A stretch of 64,000 nucleotides of DNA from Hymenobacter psoromatis (GCA_001596155.1 CP014771.1:3720001-3784000); one strand, 5' to 3'. Shown: positions 1 to 9,047, counted from the first letter of the stretch. The notes: generated by a model not told the origin, from the letters alone. Numbers and translations are program-made.

Positions 1-770
1 GTGTTTAGCAGCTCATTATCTTTTTTAAAGGGATATTTTTTAAGCGCCACGTCGCCCACGTTCACCCCAATAATAACATCGGGCTTGAACTCCTGGCGCA
101 TCACATCGGTCGGAAAATTATCCAGCACGGCCCCGTCGAAGAGGTAGCGTCCATCGAGGTTGCGGATGGGCCGGAAGGCCAGGGGGTAGGCCAGCGAGTT
201 GCGCACGGCGTCGGCCAGCAAGCCCGATTTCTGCACCACTTTCTCACGCGTAAACACCTCCGTGGCCAGGCAGCGGTACGGCACGAAAAGATTGTCGAAG
301 TTATAATTGGCCTCGGCCGCCGCCGGGGCCAGCAGCCGCGCCAGGGCAAAATTGAGGTTGAGGTCGTTGACGAGGGTAGGCGTGATGGTGGCCTGAAACG
401 TGGAGTCGATGGACAAGCCCAGGTTCAGGGACGCCGGCGAAGGCTCGGCGGTCAGGAAATTGAACGTCTTGTCAGGCAAAACCTTGCCGGTGGCCCAGCG
501 CTGAAAATTGTCGGAGAGCACAATGTGCTCGATTTCACGCGGCGAATAGCCCGCGGCGTACATAGCCCCCACCACGGCACCCATGCTGTTGCCCACGATG
601 TAGTCGATAGGAATGCCATTGGCTTCCAGCTCTTTGAGCACGCCCACGTGGGCCAGGCCCTTGGCACCGCCGCCGCTCAGCACCAATCCCACCCGCTGGG
701 CCGACGCGGTCATAACGGTGCTAAAAACGAACAGACTAACTGATAAGTAGCGGAATAACGATTTGAACAT
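1..770 (-). CDS. Patatin-like phospholipase (3' end outside the window)
   Basis: Reading leftwards from an ATG at 770, 256 codons are visible and the frame runs off the window edge. Residues 1-25 form a signal peptide ending in Ser-Ala-Gln. The patatin/NTE signatures follow in order: the oxyanion loop GGGAKG at 33-38, the nucleophile elbow GNSMG at 60-64 (Ser62), and the catalytic Asp in DGA at 212-214. This Ser-Asp dyad family hydrolyses acyl esters of phospholipids. The signal peptide suggests an exported enzyme; Bacteroidota members often continue into a surface-antigen (BamA-like) beta-barrel, which cannot be checked because the C-terminus is missing. Lipid substrate unknown. Confidence 0.9.
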   Translation of the reverse strand, partial: MFKSLFRYLSVSLFVFSTVMTASAQRVGLVLSGGGAKGLAHVGVLKELEANGIPIDYIVGNSMGAVVGAMYAAGYSPREIEHIVLSDNFQRWATGKVLPDKTFNFLTAEPSPASLNLGLSIDSTFQATITPTLVNDLNLNFALARLLAPAAAEANYNFDNLFVPYRCLATEVFTREKVVQKSGLLADAVRNSLAYPLAFRPIRNLDGRYLFDGAVLDNFPTDVMRQEFKPDVIIGVNVGDVALKKYPFKKDNELLN

Positions 771-1005
771 AAAAAATAAAAGTATTCCGGCAAGTTACGT
801 GCGCCTTACGCTACGGGCGTTTTGGTGGTTGCCGGTGGCAGGCAGGCACCTGCTGCCGGGCAGTGAAACGTCCCAAAGCGGGACGTCATTTTTTGTTTAA
901 TATTCTGAGGATGAACATTAAGCAGAAAATATAAAACCTGCTTATTCTATGCAACATCCGCGCTTTTCGCACGTAGTTTACTCGTTCTACTTTTCTGGCC
1001 CCCTG

Positions 1006-1449
1006 ATGAAAACCCCTGCCCCTGATGCCGCAGCTAGTAGCAACCCGGCTCGCAAACGGACTAAAACCCGACCCGCTGCCCGGCGCCGCACCGTCGAGAA
1101 TACGTATTCCGACCCCGCGCTGCGCGAGCGCCTCAAAACCGAAATCCGCAGTGCCGCGAAGGGCGGCGAGCCCGGCACCTGGAGCGCCCGCAAGTCGCAG
1201 CTGCTCACCCTGGCCTATCAGAAAGCCGGCGGTGGCTATATCCAGCGCCACCCCAATTCCAAGCAAAAAACCCCACGAAAAGAAGCCGGGCCGGATGTGA
1301 AAACCGCAGCTGCCAAACCCGCTCGCCCCGCAGCCGCTCTTACCCACCCCGGCGCTACCGCCCAAAAGGCCATTAGTGGTAAGAAGAATACCAGCTCTCA
1401 GCCGGCCGCGCACGGCCTCGCTAAGACTACGCGCGAGCAGACCACTTAA
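1006..1449 (+). CDS. Small basic protein with a DUF5872-like motif
   Basis: 147 aa from the ATG at 1006; an in-frame ATG at 949 would add 19 residues. The later start is preferred because a sequence resembling a Bacteroidota -7 box (TACTTTTC, near 990) lies between the two. The core, roughly residues 33-78, reads DPALRERLKTEI, then KGG, then WSARKSQLL and GGGY; I recall this as the signature of short DUF5872-type proteins, a match made from memory. The flanks are low-complexity Lys/Arg/Ala/Pro tails, suggesting a disordered protein that may bind nucleic acid. Function unknown. Confidence 0.6.
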   Translation: MKTPAPDAAASSNPARKRTKTRPAARRRTVENTYSDPALRERLKTEIRSAAKGGEPGTWSARKSQLLTLAYQKAGGGYIQRHPNSKQKTPRKEAGPDVKTAAAKPARPAAALTHPGATAQKAISGKKNTSSQPAAHGLAKTTREQTT

Positions 1450-1626
1450 TTTTGACAGCAACCGGCGACAAACGCGGCTGCCCGTGCTTTTTATCTGTCT
1501 CAGCCAGAGGTGGTTGATTGCGGCAGTTGAGCAATCGTTGCGGCTCGCAAGGGGGGTAGGGCTGGGTAGCCACTTTGGGCAGACTATCGTATAGCGGAGC
1601 TCACTAAGCCCCCTTAGCCCGCGCCA

Positions 1627-2130
1627 ATGATTGATTTTCTGACTGACTTGCTTGGCCTGCACGCCACGGCCAGCGACATTACCACCAGCCAGATTTGCTG
1701 GCGCACCGTCGTTGTTTCTCTCGTGGCCATCGTGCTGCTGCGCCTGTCGGGCCGCCGCACGTTTGCCAGCAGCAGCGCCCTCGAAACCATTGTCAAGTTT
1801 ATGCTGGGCGGGCTGCTGAGCCGCGCCATCGCGGCGGCCGGGCCGTTCTTGCCCACCATCGCGGCGGCGGCTACGCTGGTGGCGGTGCACCGCGCCATTG
1901 CTTATGCCACGTATTTCATCCCGCCCCTGGGCCGCTTAATCAAGGGTGAGCCGTCTATTCTGGCCGAAGGCAACCACATTCATTACAATGAGCTGCGCTT
2001 CGCCAGCGTGTCTGAGCAGGCCATGCGCGCTGCCGTGCGTGGCGCGGCCAATATCGATGACCTGGCGGAGGTCAAAACCGTGCGCCTGGAACACGACGGC
2101 ACCGTCAGCGTCGTGAAAAAGGAAAGCTAA
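1627..2130 (+). CDS. DUF421 / YetF-family membrane protein
   Basis: 167 aa. It has two or three hydrophobic segments (about residues 25-43 and 65-95) followed by a soluble C-terminal domain containing GEPSILAEGNHIHYNELRF, typical of the YetF C-terminal domain. Members are inner-membrane proteins without an established biochemical role; the B. subtilis paralogues have been linked to spores and stress. The gene ends 1 nt before the next one, so the two are probably co-transcribed. Confidence 0.75.
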   Translation: MIDFLTDLLGLHATASDITTSQICWRTVVVSLVAIVLLRLSGRRTFASSSALETIVKFMLGGLLSRAIAAAGPFLPTIAAAATLVAVHRAIAYATYFIPPLGRLIKGEPSILAEGNHIHYNELRFASVSEQAMRAAVRGAANIDDLAEVKTVRLEHDGTVSVVKKES

Positions 2131-2131
2131 C

Positions 2132-2563
2132 GTGCCCGATTCCGCGCCTACCCCCCCGCCCGCCGTCGTGTTGTTCGACGGTGTGTGCAACCTCTGCCAC
2201 TGGCTGGTGCAGTTTATCGTCCGCCACGACCGGGCCGGGCGCTTCCGGTTCGCGGCGTTGCAGAGCGCGGCGGGCCAAGCGCTGCTGGCAGCCCACGGCC
2301 TACCCCCCCTCGCCGCCGGCCACGACCCCGATTCGGTGATGCTGGTAAGTGGCGGGCGGGTTTACGCGCACTCGGCGGCGGTGCTGCGCATCACCCGTGA
2401 GCTAGGCTGGCCCTGGCGGCTGGCATTGGTAGGAGGCCTGCTGCCGCCCACCTGGCGCGACGCGCTGTACCGCTACGTGGCGCGGCACCGCTACCGCTGG
2501 TTTGGGCGGCAGGCGAGCTGCATGCTGCCTACGCCCGAGCTGCAGCAGCGCTTTTTGAGCTGA
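2132..2563 (+). CDS. DCC-family thiol-disulfide oxidoreductase-like protein (DUF393)
   Basis: 143 aa starting at a GTG one base after the stop of the DUF421 gene; there is no nearer ATG that keeps the motif. Residues 16-23 read DGVCNLCH, the DxxCxxC signature (Asp16, Cys19, Cys22) that names the DCC family. These small proteins are predicted to have a thioredoxin-like fold; their substrate is not known. The C-terminal part (WFGRQASCMLPTPEL) also fits the family. Translational coupling to the upstream gene is likely from the 1-nt spacing. Confidence 0.75.
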   Translation: MPDSAPTPPPAVVLFDGVCNLCHWLVQFIVRHDRAGRFRFAALQSAAGQALLAAHGLPPLAAGHDPDSVMLVSGGRVYAHSAAVLRITRELGWPWRLALVGGLLPPTWRDALYRYVARHRYRWFGRQASCMLPTPELQQRFLS

Positions 2564-2579
2564 ACCAAGGTTGGTATGC

Positions 2580-4625
2580 CTATTCCCGCTTGCCCTTCAG
2601 CGCCTGCTTGAGGCCGCCCAACTCATCGCGCAGCTTGGCGGCCTGCAAAAAGTCGAGTTCCTTGGCGGCGGCTTCCATCTGTTTCTCGGTGGCTTTGATG
2701 AGTTTTTCGAGCTCGGCGCGGTTCATCATAGCGATGACTGGCTCGGCGGCCATCGCGAGCGTTGCGCCGCCTTCGGCGTAGGCACCGGCCGGGGCTTGCG
2801 CTTCCACGGTGCGGTAGTCGGCCAGGTCGGTCTGGCCCAGAATCTGGGCGTGGCTCTTGCGCACGGTGCGCGGCGTGATGTTATGCTCTTCGTTATAAGC
2901 CTGCTGCGTGGCGCGGCGGCGGTTGGTTTCGTCAATGGCGCGCTGCATGGAGCCCGTCATGCGGTCAGCATAGAGAATGACCTTGCCGTTCTCGTTCCGC
3001 GCCGCCCTACCCATCGTCTGGATAAGGGAGCGCTGGTCGCGCAGGAAGCCTTCCTTATCGGCATCCAGAATGGCTACCAGACTAACTTCCGGCAGGTCAA
3101 GGCCTTCGCGCAGCAGGTTCACGCCGATGAGCACATCGACCTCGCCCAGCCGCAGCCGCCGCAAAATCTCCACCCGGTCCAGCGTCTTCACATCCGAGTG
3201 AATATATTCGACCTTGATACCCAGGCGGTCCATGTATTTGCTCAGCTCCTCGGCCATGCGCTTGGTGAGGGTCGTCACCAGCACGCGGTCGCCGGCCTTC
3301 ACGCGCTCGTCCACCTCATCCAGCAAGTCATCGACCTGGTTGATGCTGGGCCGCAGGTCAATCACGGGGTCGAGCAGGCCGGTGGGGCGAATAATCTGCT
3401 CCACCACCACGCCGTTGGCCTGGGTCAGCTCGTAGTCGGCCGGCGTGGCGCTCACAAACACGGCCTGCCGATACATGCTCTCGAACTCGTTGAACGTCAG
3501 CGGCCTGTTGTCAAAAGCGGAGGGTAGGCGGAAGCCGTACTCGATGAGCGCCGTTTTGCGTGAGCGGTCGCCGCCCCACATGGCCCGGATTTGCGGAATC
3601 GTGGCGTGGCTCTCATCGACCACCAATAAATAGTCATCGGGAAAGTAGTCGAGCAGACAAAACGGCCGCGAGCCCGGCGAGCGCCGGTCGAAGTAGCGCG
3701 AGTAGTTCTCAATGCCCGAGCAGTAGCCCAGCTCGCGTATCATTTCGAGGTCAAACTCGGTGCGCTCCTGAATGCGGCGGGCCTCCACGTCGCGGCCTTC
3801 CTTCTCGAAGTACTTGTGCTGCTGCACCATATCATCCTGAATCTCGTGGATGGCGGTGTTCAGCGTCTCCTTGCCCGTCACAAAAAGGTTGGCGGGGTAG
3901 AGCGTCATATTCTTCTCGTCCGAAAGCTTGCGCCCGCTCACCGGGTCAATCTTCTGGATGGCTTCAATCTCATCGCCAAAGAAGAAAATGCGATACGCGT
4001 AGTCGGCGTAGGCCGGATACACGTCCACCGTGTCGCCCTTCACCCGAAACGAGCCGCGCTTAAACTCCACCTCGGTGCGCGAATACAGAATCTGCACGAA
4101 CTGGTAGAGCAGGTTATTGCGCGAGTAGCGGTGGCCGGGTGCCAGAAAAATGACGTTTTTGCTGAACTCCTCGGGGTTGCCGATGCCGTAGATGCACGAC
4201 ACGGAGGCAATAACCACCACGTCGCGCCGCCCGCTTAGCAGCGTGCTGGTGCAGTGCAGCCGCAGCTTCTCAATCTCCTCGTTGATAGCTAAGTCCTTCT
4301 CAATGAAGACGTCGGAGCTGGCAATGTAGGCCTCGGGCTGGTAGTAGTCGTAGTAGCTGATGTAGTACTCGACGGCATTTTGCGGGAAAAACGCCTTGAA
4401 CTCGCCGTAGAGCTGGGCAGCCAGCGTCTTGTTGTGGCACATCACCAGGGCGGGCTTGCCGGTTTGGGCAATCACGTTGGCCATCGTGAAGGTTTTGCCG
4501 GTGCCGGTGGCCCCGAGCAGCACCTGGGCCGGCTCGCCGCCGTTCACGCCTTTCACCAGCTCGGCAATGGCGCGCGGCTGGTCGCCGGTGGGTTGGAAGT
4601 CAGAAGTAAGCTGGTACGTGGACAT
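2580..4625 (-). CDS. uvrB: UvrABC excinuclease subunit B
   Basis: 681 aa, full length for UvrB. It is the helicase-like damage-verification subunit of nucleotide excision repair: it is loaded by UvrA, probes one strand with a beta-hairpin, and recruits UvrC. Visible are the Walker A GATGTGKT at 38-45, the tyrosine-rich beta-hairpin YYDYYQPEAY near residue 95, the DESH box, the helicase C-terminal motifs (GVNLLREGLDLPEVSLV), and a C-terminal UVR domain with KELDFLQAAKLRDEL that contacts UvrC. The next gene on this strand starts elsewhere, so it is probably transcribed alone. Confidence 0.98.
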   Translation of the reverse strand: MSTYQLTSDFQPTGDQPRAIAELVKGVNGGEPAQVLLGATGTGKTFTMANVIAQTGKPALVMCHNKTLAAQLYGEFKAFFPQNAVEYYISYYDYYQPEAYIASSDVFIEKDLAINEEIEKLRLHCTSTLLSGRRDVVVIASVSCIYGIGNPEEFSKNVIFLAPGHRYSRNNLLYQFVQILYSRTEVEFKRGSFRVKGDTVDVYPAYADYAYRIFFFGDEIEAIQKIDPVSGRKLSDEKNMTLYPANLFVTGKETLNTAIHEIQDDMVQQHKYFEKEGRDVEARRIQERTEFDLEMIRELGYCSGIENYSRYFDRRSPGSRPFCLLDYFPDDYLLVVDESHATIPQIRAMWGGDRSRKTALIEYGFRLPSAFDNRPLTFNEFESMYRQAVFVSATPADYELTQANGVVVEQIIRPTGLLDPVIDLRPSINQVDDLLDEVDERVKAGDRVLVTTLTKRMAEELSKYMDRLGIKVEYIHSDVKTLDRVEILRRLRLGEVDVLIGVNLLREGLDLPEVSLVAILDADKEGFLRDQRSLIQTMGRAARNENGKVILYADRMTGSMQRAIDETNRRRATQQAYNEEHNITPRTVRKSHAQILGQTDLADYRTVEAQAPAGAYAEGGATLAMAAEPVIAMMNRAELEKLIKATEKQMEAAAKELDFLQAAKLRDELGGLKQALKGKRE

Positions 4626-4732
4626 GCGAAAGCGGCCGGAAGAAGGCCAATCTTTCTAACCCCAAACCCGCCGCCGAGGTTTCTGCGCTTCCGAATAAAA
4701 CGAGGGGGTAGGGCCCGCTGTGGCCGCGCGGG

Positions 4733-5134
4733 CTACTGCGGGCGCAGCTGCAGCGTGGCCGTTCTGGGCTGGCTTGCGTTCTTAGTAGAGGGGTAGGGAG
4801 TGACTGCCAGCAGCCGGAGCCAATAGGCCTGCCGATTCAGCGTCACCAGCACCGAGTCGCGCGCGTAGCTGCGGTCGTAGCCCAGGCGCGCGGTCTGGTC
4901 CGGCCCCGCGCCGGTGAACGTCACCGTCACGGCCACCGTGCCGCCCGTAATGCAGACGACATCGCTGGGGCAGCGCGACTCGTTGATGGTCGTAAGCGTT
5001 GCCTGCACCGGCCCGCTGGCCGTGATGGTGGTAGGCTGCTGATATACCAGGTCGAAGCTTTGGGCCGGGCTGGCATCATTCTTCTTGCAAGCCAGCAACC
5101 CGCTGAGTGCTAGCACAAACGGAATAGCTTTCAC
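4733..5134 (-). CDS. Small lipoprotein of unknown function
   Basis: 133 aa with a lipoprotein signal peptide; the lipobox is LLAC, lipidated Cys16, followed by two lysines. The mature part is beta-rich and carries a Cys pair in SRCPSDVVCITGG, a pattern I have seen in other Bacteroidota lipoproteins but cannot name. It lies 9 nt downstream of the small exported protein at 5144-5500 and is the last gene of the sigma-factor cassette 7879-4733, so it may be a target or accessory of that regulator. Confidence 0.7.
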   Translation of the reverse strand: MKAIPFVLALSGLLACKKNDASPAQSFDLVYQQPTTITASGPVQATLTTINESRCPSDVVCITGGTVAVTVTFTGAGPDQTARLGYDRSYARDSVLVTLNRQAYWLRLLAVTPYPSTKNASQPRTATLQLRPQ

Positions 5135-5143
5135 AGTGAGCCG

Positions 5144-5500
5144 CTAAAAGCGTCGGGTCACAAAAAAGCTGGTGCCGCTGGCCAGCGGTCCATCGGCGCT
5201 GGGCACCTCATTGCCTGGAAACCCGCCCGCCTGCCAGTAGGTATGCGGCAAATCGAGGAGCCGCGCTCGGCGCAATTGCTGCTCAGCATAGGCCAAATGC
5301 GCCTGCGTGCGCACAAAATCGGGGGTAGCCGCCGTGCGTGCCTCGCCAAACCGGGCCAGGTAGCTCGCATCGCCCACCACGGCATTTACCGGCGGCAGCC
5401 CAGTTGTTTCCGCGCGCAGGTGGCGTTGCATAACCAGGCGGGTTCCTGCCAGGCAAAGGCCGGCCACCGCCACCAATAAGACGCGTAAAAAGAAGGACAT
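5144..5500 (-). CDS. Small protein with an N-terminal membrane anchor, unknown
   Basis: 118 aa. Residues 5-20 are hydrophobic (signal peptide or anchor); the rest is soluble, with no recognisable domain. It is closely spaced with the lipoprotein gene after it (9 nt) and 56 nt downstream of the barrel-type protein at 5557-7233, which argues for a shared transcript with the ECF sigma factor. No homologue recognised. Confidence 0.55.
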   Translation of the reverse strand: MSFFLRVLLVAVAGLCLAGTRLVMQRHLRAETTGLPPVNAVVGDASYLARFGEARTAATPDFVRTQAHLAYAEQQLRRARLLDLPHTYWQAGGFPGNEVPSADGPLASGTSFFVTRRF

Positions 5501-5556
5501 AAGCTTGTTGTGGAAAGAGTGGAGAGCAGCGTAATCGTCGGGTTAGCAGTTGGTAG

Positions 5557-7233
5557 CTACTGTATTTTAAACGGCCGGCCCAGCTCCAGCCCCGCTTCCA
5601 GCCCAAAGCTGTAGGGCCGTTGCTGATGCCAGAAATCCTGGTTCGGGTCCGCGTTGAGGCTCAAAATGCCAAATTCGGCCACCGGCCCCAGGCTAAGGGC
5701 CCACTGATGGCCCACCGGCCGGTACTGAATGCCGCCGCCGCCACGCAGCGAGCTATTGAAGTGCCGGTAGGGCGAGCTGGAAGACATGGGGGTGTAAATG
5801 CGAGTGGCTTCGGGCGTGCCCTCCACGTCGCTGCGCACGTTGAGCAGGGAAGTTAACAGCGCCCCTACCCGGCCGTAGAGCGAGAAGCCTGTTTTGAGCG
5901 GACTAGCGTAGCGCATTTCTGCCGCCGCGCTGGCCGAGCGGTAGCGATACGAGGTGCGCTGCAAGTGAGCCCGCATAGCCTGCGCGTAAGTGAGGTCGGC
6001 CACCTGCTCGCCCACGAACGACACGGAGGTAGCCGAGTTAGCAGTGTTCTGAGCCAGCTCCAGGCCCGTGCGCAGGTGCCAGCGGCTGCCACCCAGGCGG
6101 CGGCTGGCCCACACGCCCAGCCGTTGGCCCAGGCCGGCCCGCAGGTTGTTGCGGTACTCCGCCGCCGCATTATTGGTAATGGTGGCCGAATTCAACCCAA
6201 AAGAGGGGTTGTAGCTGGTGGGGGCTTTCGAAAAATCTATATTAGGCTGAAAAGAGCTGGCCGCATAAGAAACCCCATACTGCCAGTGCCGCGCCAGCTC
6301 CACGGGTGGCATGGTCACCTCCAGGGGGCTTAGGCTAGCCGGCAGTGTCGCCGCGCCAAGCGCATCCAGACTGGCCGCGTGGGCAGACAAGCTATTCATT
6401 GCCAGCCCTTGCGATGCCGGGTCAGCCGTGTTAGCATCGGCAAAAGCAGCAGTCAGGCGCTGCTCATTCGTAGCAGCTGGTGCGGCAGCCGGCAACCCGG
6501 TAGCCAGCGCCAGCGCTCCCGACTCCGCGCCGCTGGCGGGGGGTAGGGCGCCGTGTCGTGCTTCGCTCGCAGTGGCAGCAGTCCGCTTAGCCGAAGCGGC
6601 CGTTGCTGCCATCACCGTGCGAGAAGAGTTGTCTTCCGTCAAACCCACCTGGCTGCGGTGCGCGCCCGCATCGGTGCCCGGCTTCGGCGATTGCCAGATG
6701 GCCATTTCACGCGTCGGCCGTGCGCCTGCCCGCTGCCGGGTGGTTGCCTGGGCCAGGTAGGGGAGGGTAGCCGCCCGGCCCGTAGCTGCGGCAGAAGAAC
6801 CAGTTGATTGGGCCTCCGCCCGAAGAGTAGTAGGTTGGTCGATAGCTGAGGGAGTAAGTGTGGAAGAGTAATTGGCACGGCTGGCAGCCACGGCCGTAGG
6901 CGCGGTAGCCAGCCCCGGCGTGGCAACTGCACGGCGGGCCGCGGCCACGCCCGGCAATTCGGCCGGGGTGGCCGTGGCGAGCGAAGCCGTGGGCGACTGC
7001 TGGCTGTGCCACCAGCCGCCGCCCGCCAGCGATGCCAGCAGCAAGCTGGCCGCGATGGCCCAGCGATGCACCCGCAGGCGCCGCCGATATTGTTCATTCT
7101 GAGCCAGAAGCAGGCTGTTGTCCAGCTGCTCCCACACCTGCGGGCGCGGGGTCACCGCGGCCGCCTCACTCTCCAGCAAGTGGTGGCGAAACAGGTCTTC
7201 CAGACTACCCTTGGGCGGGGTCAATGGGTTCAT
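5557..7233 (-). CDS. Transmembrane anti-sigma-like protein with a beta-barrel-like C-terminus
   Basis: 558 aa in three parts. Residues 1-56 are cytoplasmic, with a conserved-looking LEDLFRHHLLESEA and PQVWEQLDNSLL. Residues 58-75 are one membrane helix. Then comes a long Ala/Thr/Ser-rich linker to about 310, and a C-terminal part (about 312-558) with alternating aromatic/polar strands ending in GLELGRPFKIQ, like the last strand of an outer-membrane barrel. It starts 16 nt after the sigma-factor gene, the usual place for an anti-sigma factor. Such fusions of an anti-sigma-type N-terminus with a PorT-like C-terminus are common in Bacteroidota but little studied. The role is inferred from position. 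Confidence 0.65.
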   Translation of the reverse strand: MNPLTPPKGSLEDLFRHHLLESEAAAVTPRPQVWEQLDNSLLLAQNEQYRRRLRVHRWAIAASLLLASLAGGGWWHSQQSPTASLATATPAELPGVAAARRAVATPGLATAPTAVAASRANYSSTLTPSAIDQPTTLRAEAQSTGSSAAATGRAATLPYLAQATTRQRAGARPTREMAIWQSPKPGTDAGAHRSQVGLTEDNSSRTVMAATAASAKRTAATASEARHGALPPASGAESGALALATGLPAAAPAATNEQRLTAAFADANTADPASQGLAMNSLSAHAASLDALGAATLPASLSPLEVTMPPVELARHWQYGVSYAASSFQPNIDFSKAPTSYNPSFGLNSATITNNAAAEYRNNLRAGLGQRLGVWASRRLGGSRWHLRTGLELAQNTANSATSVSFVGEQVADLTYAQAMRAHLQRTSYRYRSASAAAEMRYASPLKTGFSLYGRVGALLTSLLNVRSDVEGTPEATRIYTPMSSSSPYRHFNSSLRGGGGIQYRPVGHQWALSLGPVAEFGILSLNADPNQDFWHQQRPYSFGLEAGLELGRPFKIQ

Positions 7234-7249
7234 AAGGCGTAGTAGCTAA

Positions 7250-7879
7250 TTATTTAAGAGGCGGTTGAAGGCGGGCCAGCTTGGTTTGAAGTACCACGCG
7301 GGCGCGAGAATATTGCGATTTACTGGTGCCTTCCGAAATTTCCAGCATCTCGCCAATCTCTTTATGCGTGTAGCCCTCGATAGCGTATAGGTTAAAAACC
7401 AGTCGGTAGCGGGGGGCCAATTCCTGCACTACGTTCAGCAGCTCGCCGTAGGCGTAGCTACTAAACGTAAATTCTTCACTGGCCAGCGTTTCGGGGTAGT
7501 CGCCGTCGCTCACGGCCACCAGCGGCGCGTTGCGGCGGTGCTGGCGCAGGGCCGCGTTTATCATAATGCGCCGAATCCAGAACTCCAGCGGGCACTCGCG
7601 CCGGAAGCTGCCCAGCGTCCGAAATACCGTCAGGAAGCCTTCCTGCAAGATGTCTTCGGCCTCAAAAGTCGTTTGGGCGTAGCGCAGGCACACGGCCATC
7701 ATGCGGGCCGAGTACCGCTCATAGAGCTGCTTTTGAGGCAATTGCCGGCCCAGCAGGCAGCCATCTATCAGTTCGGCCTCGCTCGGGGGGGTAGGGGGGC
7801 CTGAGCGGCTCACGGTAAGGTTGTTACTGGCAGGAGCAGGTTCCCCGGCGGCCATTGCGGGCCAGGCAGCGGCACTCAT
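7250..7879 (-). CDS. ECF-type RNA polymerase sigma factor
   Basis: 209 aa. Region 2 (about 50-115) contains LYERYSARMMAVCLRYA and EAEDILQEGFLTVF, and region 4 (about 150-205) contains LAPRYRLVFNLYAIEGYTHKEIGEMLEISEGTSKSQYSRAR, with the -35-recognition helix-turn-helix at its end. The first 30 residues are Ala/Pro-rich and not conserved, so the true start may be a later codon; a GGGGGGGTAGGGG run is encoded there as Pro-Pro-Thr-Pro-Pro. It heads the cassette ending at 4733. The signal sensed is unknown. Confidence 0.9.
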   Translation of the reverse strand: MSAAAWPAMAAGEPAPASNNLTVSRSGPPTPPSEAELIDGCLLGRQLPQKQLYERYSARMMAVCLRYAQTTFEAEDILQEGFLTVFRTLGSFRRECPLEFWIRRIMINAALRQHRRNAPLVAVSDGDYPETLASEEFTFSSYAYGELLNVVQELAPRYRLVFNLYAIEGYTHKEIGEMLEISEGTSKSQYSRARVVLQTKLARLQPPLK

Positions 7880-8303
7880 AAACGGGGCCGGCCAGCGCCG
7901 GAATGAAAGACGTTCAACATACGCGCTGCTTACTGCCTACGAAAGATATGTTGCTACTTGGTTGCTCCTCGCACACCCCTAAGAAGCCGGACGTGTGATA
8001 CTCGTTGCAAGTAGGACGAACTTTTTTCGTAGCGATAAACTAAGAAACTGTAAATCAACAAATTGGAAGAATAACCACCATACGGATAAATAATGTGCGT
8101 ACATTTAATACGGGTGTATTCATAAAATAAGCTCCTCCAAAAATCACTTTGCAGGCTGCTTTCAACTCCGCTGCACCACCGCGCTAGCCAGCCCGTGCGC
8201 TGGGGCTGGCTGTTAACCATTTTGCGTAAGTTCTATTAAAAAATAGGGGGGGGTAGGAACGGCCACAGCGCGTCCCTACCCCCCTGTCGCGCGTCAGCGC
8301 CTG
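7880..8303. other. Intergenic region between sigma factor and aroE
   Basis: About 424 bp. The part near 8000-8130 is AT-rich and probably holds the promoter of the leftward sigma-factor cassette, but I could not place a clear TAnnTTTG box. An 88-codon minus-strand frame (7954-8220) has no plausible protein features. The right end contains the aroE terminator. Confidence 0.5.
8245..8285 (-). terminator. Intrinsic terminator of aroE, built from two facing GGGGTAGG words
   Basis: On the minus strand CAGGGGGGTAGGG at the right arm pairs with CCTACCCCCCCCT at the left arm (about 11 bp), and the hairpin is followed by TATTTTTTAA. It lies 19 nt downstream of the aroE stop. Both arms are copies of the over-represented G-rich word discussed in the findings. 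Confidence 0.7.
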
Positions 8304-9047
8304 CTACGGTTTGTTCCAGATGGCCCAGGCGGCTTCGGCTTGCAGCTCCAGCATTTCGAGCCCGTTTTTGGTCTGCGCCCCGGCCGCGCGGCCGCGCTGC
8401 AAAAACAGCGTCTCGCTCGGGTTATACACTAGGTCGAACAGGTAGTGCCGGTCCGTGAGCGCCGCGTAGGGGAGGGGCGGGCTTTCGGCCACGTTGGGGT
8501 ATGTGCCCAAAGGCGTAGTGTTGATAAGGAGCGAATGTTCGGCGAGGATGGTTGGCGTTACTTCCTCATAAGCAAGCTGGCCCGCGCCCGGCTGCCGCGA
8601 TACTGCCTGGTACGCGATGCCCAGCTCCTGCAGGGCCACGCTCACGGCTTTAGCCGCGCCGCCGGTTCCCAGCACCAGCGCTCGCGCCGCCTCGCCCCGG
8701 TGGGGGTAAAAATGGCGCAGCGACTCCCGAAATCCCACGTAGTCAGTGTTATGCCCCACCAGGCTGCCATCGGCGCGCAGCTCAATCACGTTCACCGCCC
8801 CCACCAGCCTGGCCGAAGGCGCCACCTGGGTAAGGTAGGGCCCTAGCTGCTCTTTATACGGAATAGTCACGTTCAACCCGGCCAGGTCGGGGTAGCGCGC
8901 CAGCAGCGCGGGCAGCTCCTCAGCCTCCGCCAATTCAAACAGTTCATAGCGGCAGTCGGCCAGCCCGAGCCGGGCAAATTTCTGGCTGAAATAGCGCTTG
9001 GAGAAAGAGTGGGTAAGCGAACGCCCCAACAGGCCAAATGTGCGCAT
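8304..9047 (-). CDS. aroE: Shikimate dehydrogenase
   Basis: 247 aa, slightly short for AroE but complete. It catalyses the NADPH-dependent reduction of 3-dehydroshikimate to shikimate in aromatic amino-acid synthesis. Visible are the shikimate-binding SLTHSFSKRYF near residue 9, the catalytic Lys in NVTIPYKE (about 66), NTDYVGF, the glycine-rich nucleotide loop VLGTGGAAKAV, INTTPLG, and the C-terminal NGLEMLELQAEAAWAIW. Its terminator follows at once, so it is probably monocistronic. Confidence 0.97.
   Translation of the reverse strand: MRTFGLLGRSLTHSFSKRYFSQKFARLGLADCRYELFELAEAEELPALLARYPDLAGLNVTIPYKEQLGPYLTQVAPSARLVGAVNVIELRADGSLVGHNTDYVGFRESLRHFYPHRGEAARALVLGTGGAAKAVSVALQELGIAYQAVSRQPGAGQLAYEEVTPTILAEHSLLINTTPLGTYPNVAESPPLPYAALTDRHYLFDLVYNPSETLFLQRGRAAGAQTKNGLEMLELQAEAAWAIWNKP

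Noticed and set aside
2571..3527. 318-codon plus-strand frame
   Set aside because: It lies wholly antisense to uvrB, whose reading is certain; GC-rich third positions create such frames.
7954..8220. 88-codon minus-strand frame between the sigma gene and aroE
   Set aside because: No domain, signal peptide or sensible composition, and no neighbour relation; it crosses an AT-rich probable promoter region.
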